Shown: in pieces, positions 1-6,391 of the stretch
Numbering within the stretch: position 1 is the first letter of the stretch
Layout of the letters: every line of letters begins with the position of its first letter
NCBI GenBank assembly: GCA_905214615.1
Contig: CAJMMX010000038.1
Coordinates: 1 to 21,925, forward strand
Direction of reading: 5' to 3'
DNA: 21,925 nucleotides
Origin: an uncultured bacterium
GTDB taxonomy: Bacteria > Actinomycetota > Coriobacteriia > Coriobacteriales > Coriobacteriaceae
Program-made: the position numbers and the translations under genes
The notes under the pieces: model-generated
Told to the model about the DNA's origin: nothing
Databases searched by the model: none
The model's input: the letters and a program-made list of their open reading frames with translations, nothing else

Positions 1-1140
1 GTCGTCCCCGATAAACCCTGTCCCGGTGCCGGCGTGTTTACCACCAATCGCTTTTGCGCGGCGCCCGTGCAGGTGAGCCGTGCCCACCTGGGCGGTGCCG
101 ACAAGGGCTACGGTATCATCGCCGGCGTTTCGGTCAACTCTGGCAATGCCAACGCCGCCACGGGTGAGACCGGTCTTGCCTGCGCGCGCGAGACCTGCAA
201 CATCGCCTCGCAGGTCATCGGCTGCGAGCCCCAGCAGATTCTGATTGCCTCCACGGGTGTGATTGGCCAGATTCTGCCGATCGACACGTTTGAGACCGCC
301 ATTCCTGCTGCCTACGAGGCGCTCTCCGCCCACGGTGGCGCCGATGCCGCTCGCGCCATCATGACGACCGACACGCACTCCAAGGAGTACGCCGTGTCCT
401 ACGTCAGTGAGGCTGCGGGTCATGCGAGCAATGTCTATACGGTAGGCGGAATGTGCAAGGGCTCGGGTATGATCATGCCCAACATGGCCACCATGATCGC
501 AGCTATCACCACCGATGCCCCCGTCGAGCCGGCGGCACTTCATGCCCTGCTGCTCTCGACCGTCAAGCAGACCTTTAACAAGGTAACGGTCGATTCCGAC
601 ACCTCGACCAACGACACCTGCATCATGCTTGCCTCCGGTGCCGCTGCCGCAGATGCCGAGCCTATCGTCGAGGGCTCCGATGCTTTTGACGAGTTGGCAT
701 TTGCCGTGCACGAGGTGTGCGAGAGCCTGGCGCGTAACATCGCGGCCGATGGCGAGGGTGCGTCAAAGCTCGTGACGGTTAACGTCACCGGCGCCGCCAA
801 CGACGAGGAAGCCGATATCGCCGCCCGTGCCGTCGCCAACTCGCCGCTCGTCAAGACCTGCATCGCTGGCCACGACTGCAATTGGGGTCGCGTTGCCATG
901 GCGCTCGGCAAGTGCGGCGTAACGTTTAATCAGGAAGACGTTTCCATCGACATGATGGGCATGCCCGTCTGCCGCGATGGCCTGACTGTTCCTTTTGACG
1001 AGGACGAGGCCCTGCGACGTTTTGAGGCGCCCGAGATCGTGATTTCGGCCGACCTGGGCGCAGGCGACGCGGCAACGACCGTGTGGACCTGTGACCTCAC
1101 GCACGAGTACATCTCAATCAATGGTGACTACCGCTCCTAG
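1..1140 (+). CDS. argJ: ArgJ, glutamate N-acetyltransferase / ornithine acetyltransferase (5' partial)
   Basis: ArgJ moves the acetyl group from N-acetylornithine to glutamate, making ornithine and recycling acetylglutamate in the cytosol; some members also use acetyl-CoA. The reading frame is open from base 1, so the gene starts before the window and probably lacks a few dozen N-terminal codons; the GTG at 34 lies inside the conserved AGVFTTN segment and is not the start. Family signatures are the AGVFTTNRF..AAPV block at the start, KGSGMIMPNMATM around 460-495 and the C-terminal DLTHEYISINGDYRS. ArgJ precursors cut themselves between Ala and Thr of the MATM motif; the nucleophile Thr codon is 490-492. 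The stop is followed after 81 nt by argB, so it is part of an arginine operon; argC would be expected upstream (inference). Whether it is mono- or bifunctional cannot be told from sequence. Confidence 0.96.
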   Translation, partial: VVPDKPCPGAGVFTTNRFCAAPVQVSRAHLGGADKGYGIIAGVSVNSGNANAATGETGLACARETCNIASQVIGCEPQQILIASTGVIGQILPIDTFETAIPAAYEALSAHGGADAARAIMTTDTHSKEYAVSYVSEAAGHASNVYTVGGMCKGSGMIMPNMATMIAAITTDAPVEPAALHALLLSTVKQTFNKVTVDSDTSTNDTCIMLASGAAAADAEPIVEGSDAFDELAFAVHEVCESLARNIAADGEGASKLVTVNVTGAANDEEADIAARAVANSPLVKTCIAGHDCNWGRVAMALGKCGVTFNQEDVSIDMMGMPVCRDGLTVPFDEDEALRRFEAPEIVISADLGAGDAATTVWTCDLTHEYISINGDYRS

Positions 1141-1221
1141 ACTCCAGGCACGCTGCGCATCTCGCCGCGATTGCAGGCAGCGGAGCACAGCGCGATAACG
1201 ATACGAAAGACGAGGCAGATT

Positions 1222-2202
1222 ATGAAATTCGCACGCGATTATCGTTCGAGCGAATCCAACGAAGCAACTGCGCAGCTGCTGTTCGAAGCGCTGCCGTGGA
1301 TTAAAAACCTGACCGGCAAGACGGTCGTTATCAAGTATGGCGGGGCCGCCATGGTAGACGAGCAACTGCGTTGCGACGTGATGAGCGACATCGTTTTGCT
1401 CAAGATTATCGGCATGCGCCCCGTCATCGTGCATGGCGGCGGTAAAGCCATCAACGAGGCGCTGAGCCATTACGATATGCCCGTCGAGTTTAAGAACGGT
1501 CAGCGCGTGACCACGCCGGCAACCATGGATATCGTGCGCGAGGTGCTGGGCGGCAAGGTTAACCAAGAGCTGGTGGCGGCAATCAACCACCACGGTAACT
1601 TGGCCGTGGGCGTATCGGGCAGCGACGCCGGCACGCTCATCGCCGAGCCGCTCGACCCCGAGCTCGGACGCGTGGGCAAAGTGACGCACGTCAACACCGA
1701 CTACATCGAGAACTTGCTCGATAGCGAGTATATTCCCGTCATCGCTACCGTCGCGGCGGGGGAGGACGGTGGCTTCTTCAATATCAACGCCGACACCGCC
1801 GCCGGTGCCGTTGCGGCGGCGCTCCACGCGCACAAGGCAATCTTTTTGACCGACGTCGACGGCCTGTACAAGGACTTTAGCGATAAAGACTCGCTCATCT
1901 CCAACCTAACGCTCGACGAGGTTAATGAGATGCTCTACGGTGGCGAGGTCGATAAGGGCATGATTCCCAAACTGCGCGCGGCCGTCGATGCACTTACCGG
2001 CGGCGTATTTCGCGCTCACATCATTAACGGTACCACGCCGCATTCGCTGCTCCTGGAGCTGCTGACCGATGCCGGCGTCGGCACCGTGATCCACTCTACC
2101 GAGACGGCCTACGAATTTGATACGCACCCGCACCCGCTTTCGACCTTTGCGGCGCGCCTGGCCGAAAACCTCGACGAGGTCGAGAAGCTCCAGACGGTCT
2201 AG
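1222..2202 (+). CDS. argB: ArgB, acetylglutamate kinase
   Basis: ArgB phosphorylates N-acetylglutamate with ATP, the second step of arginine synthesis. I use ATG 1222 (326 aa), preceded by a purine-rich stretch (gacgaggcag), not the in-frame TTG at 1171, which would add 17 non-conserved residues. Amino-acid-kinase signatures: VIKYGGAAM with Lys38 (phosphate binding), HGGGKAIN (71-78), NINADTAAG (187-195, acetylglutamate site), FLTDVDGLY (208-216) and GMIPKL with Lys250. The N-terminal segment before the first strand (ATAQLLFEALPWIKNLTGK) resembles the extra helix of hexameric, arginine-feedback-inhibited kinases, so feedback control by arginine is likely but inferred. It lies between argJ and argD in one transcription unit. 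Confidence 0.96.
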   Translation: MKFARDYRSSESNEATAQLLFEALPWIKNLTGKTVVIKYGGAAMVDEQLRCDVMSDIVLLKIIGMRPVIVHGGGKAINEALSHYDMPVEFKNGQRVTTPATMDIVREVLGGKVNQELVAAINHHGNLAVGVSGSDAGTLIAEPLDPELGRVGKVTHVNTDYIENLLDSEYIPVIATVAAGEDGGFFNINADTAAGAVAAALHAHKAIFLTDVDGLYKDFSDKDSLISNLTLDEVNEMLYGGEVDKGMIPKLRAAVDALTGGVFRAHIINGTTPHSLLLELLTDAGVGTVIHSTETAYEFDTHPHPLSTFAARLAENLDEVEKLQTV

Positions 2203-2270
2203 CTGGTTAGAAATCGTCACACCGTTACACCCACAGTCCGCGCCACCTGGCGCTTAACGAAAGGCATCTC

Positions 2271-3554
2271 ATGTCACTTGCAGCTCAACAATCGCTCGAA
2301 TCCCACTACGTGATGCAAACCTTTGGCCGCTCGCCGGTCGAGTTTGTCGAGGGTCACGGCATGAAGCTCACCGGCGACGATGGTCGCGAATATCTCGATT
2401 TTCTTGCAGGTATTGGCGTATGCAGCCTAGGCCACGGCAATCCGGCGGTGCTCTCGGCGCTCGAGGCCCAGGCCAAAAAGCTCCTGCATGTCTCCAACTA
2501 CTTCTACATTGAGCAGCGCGGCCAGGTCGCGGCGTTGCTGTCTAAGCTCGCCAACGACGATGCGGACGGTGCGCGCGTGCTTGCCGACGCGATTGCCGCT
2601 GGCGACGAGACCACGGCGGCGGCGCTTGGCGCTCCGACTGCGGGCGAACAGGTGTGGGAGACGTTCTTTGCCAATTCCGGTGCCGAGGCCAACGAGGGCT
2701 CTATGAAGCTCGCGCGTCTGTACGCCAAACGTGCCGGCAACGGTGGCAACACCATCGTGTGTATGCGCGGCGGATTTCATGGTCGTACGCTCGAGACCAT
2801 TGCCGCGACCATGCAGGATTGGCTGCAGGATAGTTTCCGCCCGCTGCCGGGTGGCTTTGTGGCATGCACACCCAACGATGTAGATGAACTGCGTGCAATT
2901 TTTAAGCAGTTAGGAAGCGAGATTTGCGCTGTGATGCTCGAGCCGATCCAGGGCGAAAGCGGTGTGCATCCCATGACCGAGGAGTTTATGGCTGCGGCGC
3001 GCGACTTGGCACACGAGGTGGGTGCCGTGCTTATCGCCGATGAGGTCCAGTGTGGTATTTTCCGCTCCGGCAAGCCGTTCGCCTTCCAGACTTATGGTGT
3101 GGAGCCCGATATCATGAGTCTTGCCAAGGGCATCGCCGACGGCGTGCCCATGGGTGCCGTGGTGGCAAAGAAGGAAATCGCTGACATCTTTAAGCCCGGC
3201 GACCATGGTTCGACCTTCGGCGGCAGCTGCTTGGCCATCGCGGCGTGTGCCGCGACGCTCTCCGCGCTTGTGCGCGGTGACTACGCAGACCATGCCGCCA
3301 AGGTGGGTGCCTATATGGAGGCAAGGCTCGCCAAGCTGCCGCATGTTACCGAGGTGCGTGGTCGCGGCCTAATGCTCGGCTGTGATTTGGACGATGCTGC
3401 GGGTGATGCGCACGACGTTGTGGCTCGCGCATTGGTGGCTGGTGCGGTGATTAACGCTACAGGTGCACATACACTGCGCTTCCTGCCGCCGCTCGTGTGC
3501 GAGGAAGCCGACGTGGATGGTCTGATCGAGATCCTGGCGGGTGTTTTAGCTTAG
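2271..3554 (+). CDS. argD: ArgD, acetylornithine aminotransferase
   Basis: A PLP-dependent class III aminotransferase that converts N-acetylglutamate semialdehyde to N-acetylornithine with glutamate as donor; in many bacteria it also serves lysine synthesis. ATG 2271 follows a gaaagg ribosome site. Signatures in the 427-aa product: FFANSGAEANEGSMKLAR (132-149), GGFHGRTL (167-174), EPIQGESG (224-231), IADEVQCGIFRSG (255-267) and the PLP lysine Lys286 in SLAKGIADGVPMGA. An Ala/Asp-rich segment at about 94-127 is roughly 25-30 residues longer than in textbook ArgD and looks like a surface insertion. It is the last gene of the visible argJBD operon, followed by a long hairpin. Confidence 0.95.
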   Translation: MSLAAQQSLESHYVMQTFGRSPVEFVEGHGMKLTGDDGREYLDFLAGIGVCSLGHGNPAVLSALEAQAKKLLHVSNYFYIEQRGQVAALLSKLANDDADGARVLADAIAAGDETTAAALGAPTAGEQVWETFFANSGAEANEGSMKLARLYAKRAGNGGNTIVCMRGGFHGRTLETIAATMQDWLQDSFRPLPGGFVACTPNDVDELRAIFKQLGSEICAVMLEPIQGESGVHPMTEEFMAAARDLAHEVGAVLIADEVQCGIFRSGKPFAFQTYGVEPDIMSLAKGIADGVPMGAVVAKKEIADIFKPGDHGSTFGGSCLAIAACAATLSALVRGDYADHAAKVGAYMEARLAKLPHVTEVRGRGLMLGCDLDDAAGDAHDVVARALVAGAVINATGAHTLRFLPPLVCEEADVDGLIEILAGVLA

Positions 3555-3565
3555 CGCCATCAGGC

Positions 3566-3643
3566 ATAGCAGTTTGAAGCGGGTTCCAGACTGTCACGTG
3601 CCGTTTGGCGCACGATTGGGCGAACTGGAACCCGTTTTGCTAT
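3566..3643 (+). terminator. Long hairpin after argD, probable terminator
   Basis: The stem is GGGTTCCAG (3581-3589) against CTGGAACCC (3625-3633), extended by ATAGCA (3566-3571) against TGCTAT (3638-3643). It contains a smaller inner hairpin (CGTGCC gttt GGCGCACG) and a short T run, GTTTTGC, on the 3' side. It starts 11 nt after the argD stop. The U tract is short, so it could instead be a repeat-type foldback. Confidence 0.5.
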
Positions 3644-3674
3644 CGATTTACCATGGCTGGGATAGGCCGTGTGC

Positions 3675-3709
3675 AAAAAAGAAAGGCCCCCATCGCTGGG
3701 AGCCTTTTC
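3675..3709 (-). terminator. Rho-independent terminator of tRNA-Val
   Basis: Read on the - strand: GAAAAGGCTCCC, loop AGCGAT, GGGGGCCTTTC and then a T-rich run TTTTTTG. It begins about 8 nt past the 3' CCA of the tRNA gene, so it ends that short transcript. Confidence 0.85.
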
Positions 3710-3716
3710 AATCAAG

Positions 3717-3792
3717 TGGTGGGCGATGAGGGATTCGAACCCCCAGCCTTGTGCGTGTAAAGCACCTGCGCTAACCGTTGCGCCAATCGCCC
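3717..3792 (-). tRNA. tRNA-Val (anticodon UAC)
   Basis: The - strand folds into a 76-nt cloverleaf: acceptor GGGCGAT/ATCGCCC, D stem GCGC/GCGC, anticodon stem GGTGC/GCACA (the outermost pair is a G-A mismatch), 7-nt loop TTTACAC giving anticodon TAC, T arm GGGGG-TTCGAAT-CCCTC, discriminator A and an encoded CCA. UAC reads GUN valine codons. It stands alone with its own promoter and terminator, and an IS30-family element is inserted about 75 bp upstream of its 5' end. Confidence 0.95.
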
Positions 3793-3802
3793 GCGGGAAT
3801 TG

Positions 3803-3830
3803 AGTATAGCGGAAACCCTGCGGGGTTCAC
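3803..3830 (-). promoter_or_regulatory. Promoter of tRNA-Val
   Basis: On the - strand a good -10 box TATACT (3803-3808) lies 10 nt before the mature 5' end, with a weak -35 candidate GTGAAC (3825-3830) at 16-bp spacing. The spacer region forms an imperfect dyad, GCGGtgAACCC/GGGTTtCCGC (3809-3833). The -10 position predicts a leader of only a few nucleotides. Confidence 0.55.
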
Positions 3831-3868
3831 CGCTAATTCATAACGAAATCTAAGCGGAGACTTCGGCC

Positions 3869-3893
3869 TTGATTATCAACTTTATCCGAACAC
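3869..3893. repeat. Left terminal inverted repeat of the IS30-family element
   Basis: TTGATT, 11 variable bases, then CCGAACAC. It shares 17 of 25 positions with the right end, with both conserved blocks at identical spacing. Confidence 0.72.
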
Positions 3894-3895
3894 CT

Positions 3896-3931
3896 CCCAC
3901 ATTCATCCGTACATGTGCGGATGAATGTGGG
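3896..3931. repeat. Perfect 14-bp palindrome just inside the left IS end
   Basis: The arms CCCACATTCATCCG (3896-3909) and CGGATGAATGTGGG (3918-3931) are perfectly complementary around the 8-nt loop TACATGTG. It lies between the left terminal repeat and the transposase ribosome site. Some IS elements use such hairpins to stop outside transcription from making transposase; that role is inferred here. Confidence 0.75.
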
Positions 3932-3984
3932 AACCCGATACCCTGAGGGCCGGATCGGCCGGCCCCGGGAGATCGGAGGACGGC

Positions 3985-5277
3985 ATGTCCGGAAAGAAGA
4001 AGAGCGGCTCCGCAAGGGCGGTCCCGAGGGCCTACGGAAGGCTCACGAGGCACGAGCGGGACACGGTCCAGAGGATGCTGGAGCGCAGGGCGTCGTGCAG
4101 GGAGATCGCGAGGGAGCTGGGCAGGTCGCCCTCGACGGTGAGCGCCGAGGTGGCGTCGCACAGGTTCGTGACGGCGCCGAAGGCCAGGCGCGGCGAGCGC
4201 GTGGACGCCTCCGCCGACCTGTCGGCGGCCTGCCCGCGCCTGGCGGCGTGGCCGCGATGCTGCAACGGCTGCGGCCGGTACCGCGCGATCGGCTGCAAGC
4301 GCCGCCCCCACGTCTTCTACGAGGCCCGGGCCGCGCAGCTGTGCGCCGACTCGGTCCTCGTCTCGTCCAGGCGCGGGATAGACGCCGACGAGCCCGCCGC
4401 GGCGGCCAGGCTGGAGGCGATAAGGGACTGCCTGCGCCGGGGGCTGTCGCCCGAGCAGATGGCGGCGCGCAACGGCGGCCCGGTGGACCTGTCGCCGTCG
4501 ACCATCTACCGCTGGGTCTCGGCGGGCTACGACGGCATGACCAACATGGAGCTCAGGCGCAAGGTCGGCTACAGGCCGAGGAAGCGCGCCGCGGGCCGGG
4601 CGGCGACCCGCCACTCCGCCCGCAGGTCGCATGCCGCGTTCCTCGCCCTCGGGGAGGACGCGTGCGCCGCGGCCTGGGAGATGGACACCGTCGAGGGGGC
4701 CCGGGAGGACTCCGCCTGCCTGCTCACGCTGCTGCACCGCCCCAGCAGGCTCCAGCTCGCGCTGCCGCTGGAGGAGAAGACCGCCGGGTGCGTCGCGGGC
4801 GCCCTGGAGGGCGTCCGGGCCATCCTCGGCGCCGACGGGACGCGCCGCGTGTTCCGCGCCGTCCTCACCGACAACGGCGCCGAGTTCTCCGACGAGGCGG
4901 CGATCGCGGCGCTCATCGGCGAGGGGCCGGGCGAGACGAGGCTGTTCTACTGCGACCCCAGGCGCAGCGACCAGAAGGGCGCCTGCGAGCGCAACCACGT
5001 CGAGATCAGGAAGCTGCTGCCCAAGGGCGCCGGAATCAGGTTCGACCGGCTCGCCCCGGCCGACCTGGCGCTGGCCATGTCGCACGTGAACTCCGAGCCC
5101 CGCGGCGCGCTCGGCTTCGCGACGCCCGCGCGCGCCTTCAGGGCGATGCTCGGGGAGGACGCGGCGGCGCTGCTGGACGCCTACGGCGTGGGGGACGTGC
5201 CCATCGGGGAACTCGACCTGACGCCGGGGCTCATCGAGAGGGCGCGCGCAGAGAGGGGCGATGCCCCGCTGGCCTAG
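3985..5277 (+). CDS. IS30-family transposase (DDE)
   Basis: The 430-aa transposase cuts and joins the ends of the surrounding element. I chose ATG 3985 because of the ggagg ribosome site 5 nt before it; an upstream in-frame ATG (3925) lies inside a hairpin. Domain order: N-terminal helix-turn-helix (about 36-57, ASCREIARELGRSPSTVSAEV), a Cys cluster at C83, C92, C93, C96 and C104 that could bind zinc, a second DNA-binding region with SPSTIYRWV (170-178), then the catalytic core with WEMDTVEG (D234), LTDNGAEF (D296) and DQKGACERNHVEIRKLLPKG (E335). All three catalytic acids are present and there is no frameshift, so it may be active. Arginine is written mostly as AGG or CGC and third positions are nearly all G/C, unlike the flanking genes, which indicates recent transfer. 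Confidence 0.93.
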   Translation: MSGKKKSGSARAVPRAYGRLTRHERDTVQRMLERRASCREIARELGRSPSTVSAEVASHRFVTAPKARRGERVDASADLSAACPRLAAWPRCCNGCGRYRAIGCKRRPHVFYEARAAQLCADSVLVSSRRGIDADEPAAAARLEAIRDCLRRGLSPEQMAARNGGPVDLSPSTIYRWVSAGYDGMTNMELRRKVGYRPRKRAAGRAATRHSARRSHAAFLALGEDACAAAWEMDTVEGAREDSACLLTLLHRPSRLQLALPLEEKTAGCVAGALEGVRAILGADGTRRVFRAVLTDNGAEFSDEAAIAALIGEGPGETRLFYCDPRRSDQKGACERNHVEIRKLLPKGAGIRFDRLAPADLALAMSHVNSEPRGALGFATPARAFRAMLGEDAAALLDAYGVGDVPIGELDLTPGLIERARAERGDAPLA

Positions 5278-5476
5278 CCTAGAAGAAAAACGGAATAGAC
5301 GGACCGACCGTCCGGCTGAGTCTGGGAAGAGGTGCCGGGCGGCGGGCGGAGCATGGCCACCGGACCCATCGAAACACATCTCCACCATTCCTTCAACTGG
5401 GAAAATGGCGCCCCTGGGGCCCGAGAGGGGCCGCGGGGACGTTCGGTTAACTGCGGGAGCGAGCCATCAGCTCAAT

Positions 5477-5501
5477 GTGTTCGGTTGAGACCGGAAATCA
5501 A
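5477..5501. repeat. Right terminal inverted repeat of the IS30-family element
   Basis: GTGTTCGG, 11 variable bases, then AATCAA: the inverted counterpart of the left end. The 200 nt between the transposase stop and this repeat (5278-5476) are GC-rich with small dyads such as CGGAC cgacc GTCCG, and I see no gene there. Confidence 0.72.
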
Positions 5502-5512
5502 CCTCGAATTAG

Positions 5513-5543
5513 AAAAAGGGCTGCCGAGAAACAGTCGACAGCC
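5513..5543 (-). terminator. Terminator of the HAD hydrolase gene
   Basis: On the - strand the stem GGGCTG...CAGCCC (5518-5543) encloses a TCGA/TCGG extension and is followed by TTTTT. It lies 15 nt after the HAD stop codon and 12 bp from the right end of the IS, so the insertion left it intact. Confidence 0.85.
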
Positions 5544-5558
5544 CATCGTTCAACCTGT

Positions 5559-6215
5559 TTACCCCAATGTTCCGCTTGCCAGCATGTCGACAACATCATT
5601 AAGGTTCAGGACAATCGCCGTGGCTAATCTTTCCATCTCTTCTGTTGGCTCGGAGAGATCAGGAACCATGACGGTGTGAAAACCTCCTGCAAAGCCCGCG
5701 CGCACCCCGTTATAGGAATCCTCCAAGACGAGGGATTTTTGCGGCGGCACCCCTAGCTCGTCCGCCGCTTTTAAAAAGACGTCAGGATAGGGCTTGGCAT
5801 GCTCGACCTCGATACCAGAAACGATCGAATCAAAATATGGAAGTATTCCTCCCCTTATCAGGTTGGCCTTGATCATCTCCCTGCTCGACGAGGAGGCAAC
5901 CGCCATCGGAATCCCTTCAATCTTGAGATACTCGAGAAGCCTATCCAATCCAGGTTTTTTCTCTGCGCCATGGGCCAATGCTTCATGGGCTATTTCGTAA
6001 AAACGATCAACAAATGCCTTGGGGTCGACTTCGTCACCATACCATTCGCGAATAATGGATACGGCCTCGGCTCCATTGGTTCCGCGCATGGCGTCCGCAA
6101 GGCCCTCCATGCACTCAACCCCAAACTCGATTGCGGTCTTAGGCCAACAAGAAGCCCAGATAGGCTCGGTGTCAAACATAAGCCCATCCATATCGAAGAT
6201 AACCGCCTCGTACAT
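5559..6215 (-). CDS. HAD-superfamily hydrolase (beta-phosphoglucomutase / sugar-phosphatase type)
   Basis: A 218-aa cytosolic HAD subfamily IA enzyme, probably a phosphatase or phosphomutase on a small phosphorylated sugar; the substrate cannot be read from sequence. ATG 6215 has a GGGAGG ribosome site; a longer reading (to 6293) runs through its promoter. Motif I is FDMDGLMFDTE (nucleophile Asp8, acid/base Asp10), motif II VASSSS, motif III KPYPD and motif IV LEDSYNGV (acidic pair E-D). A helical cap lies between motifs I and II. The gene is visibly AT-richer than the arginine genes and the EF-G-like gene around it, so it may be an acquisition. It is monocistronic, with its own extended -10 promoter and terminator. 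Confidence 0.88.
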   Translation of the reverse strand: MYEAVIFDMDGLMFDTEPIWASCWPKTAIEFGVECMEGLADAMRGTNGAEAVSIIREWYGDEVDPKAFVDRFYEIAHEALAHGAEKKPGLDRLLEYLKIEGIPMAVASSSSREMIKANLIRGGILPYFDSIVSGIEVEHAKPYPDVFLKAADELGVPPQKSLVLEDSYNGVRAGFAGGFHTVMVPDLSEPTEEMERLATAIVLNLNDVVDMLASGTLG

Positions 6216-6252
6216 ATTGCCTCCCTGTTCAAGTAGACGTCTATATACGTTT

Positions 6253-6261
6253 ATTCTAGCA
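6253..6261 (-). promoter_or_regulatory. Extended -10 promoter of the HAD gene
   Basis: The - strand reads TG C TAGAAT, an extended -10 element, about 38 nt before the ATG. No good -35 box is seen at 17 bp, which fits an extended -10 promoter. The same nine bases occur upstream of hpt. Confidence 0.45.
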
Positions 6262-6291
6262 AAGGAGGACTTTTCTCTACTGCAACGGCAC

Positions 6292-6329
6292 AAAAAGGTG
6301 CCCGCCCCACAGATGCTGGGGCGGGCACC
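6292..6329 (-). terminator. Strong terminator (distal of two) after the EF-G-like gene
   Basis: A perfect 13-bp stem GGTGCCCGCCCCA/TGGGGCGGGCACC with a 7-nt loop, followed on the - strand by TTTTT. It is the second terminator behind the EF-G-like gene and lies just upstream of the HAD promoter, insulating it. Confidence 0.9.
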
Positions 6330-6338
6330 TCGCCCGCC

Positions 6339-6382
6339 AAAAAAGCCGCCACAACGGAACTACCCCATCGCGGCGGTTTTTT
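6339..6382 (-). terminator. Proximal terminator after the EF-G-like gene
   Basis: The stem CCGCC...GGCGG is flanked by A6 and T6, so it can work in either direction. It begins 9 nt after the EF-G-like stop codon. The 20-nt loop makes it weaker than the following one. Confidence 0.75.
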
Positions 6383-6391
6383 ATCGTCTAG

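Larger units (their letters stand above)
3869..5501 (+). mobile_element. IS30-family insertion sequence (complete)
   Basis: The element of about 1633 bp contains one transposase gene. Its ends form an imperfect inverted repeat of 25 bp: both begin TTGATT, followed by 11 diverged bases and an identical CCGAACAC (left 3869-3893; right 5477-5501 read inward). It is flanked by the dinucleotide CC on both sides (3867-3868, 5502-5503), fitting the 2-bp target duplication usual for IS30. Rejoining the flanks gives TTCGG-CC-TCGAA, a near-palindrome centred on the CC, matching the known IS30 preference for symmetric targets. The GC content is clearly higher than in neighbouring genes. The insertion interrupts no gene. 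Confidence 0.82.

Noticed and set aside
1171..1221. Upstream TTG start for argB
   Set aside because: It adds 17 non-conserved residues, and ATG 1222 has a ribosome site and a family-typical N-terminus.
3850..5388. Long open frame on the - strand over the transposase (and a second + frame, 3915-5282)
   Set aside because: Very GC-rich DNA leaves few stop codons in other frames; the translations are Arg/Gly/Ala-rich and show no motifs, while the real frame has all IS30 signatures.
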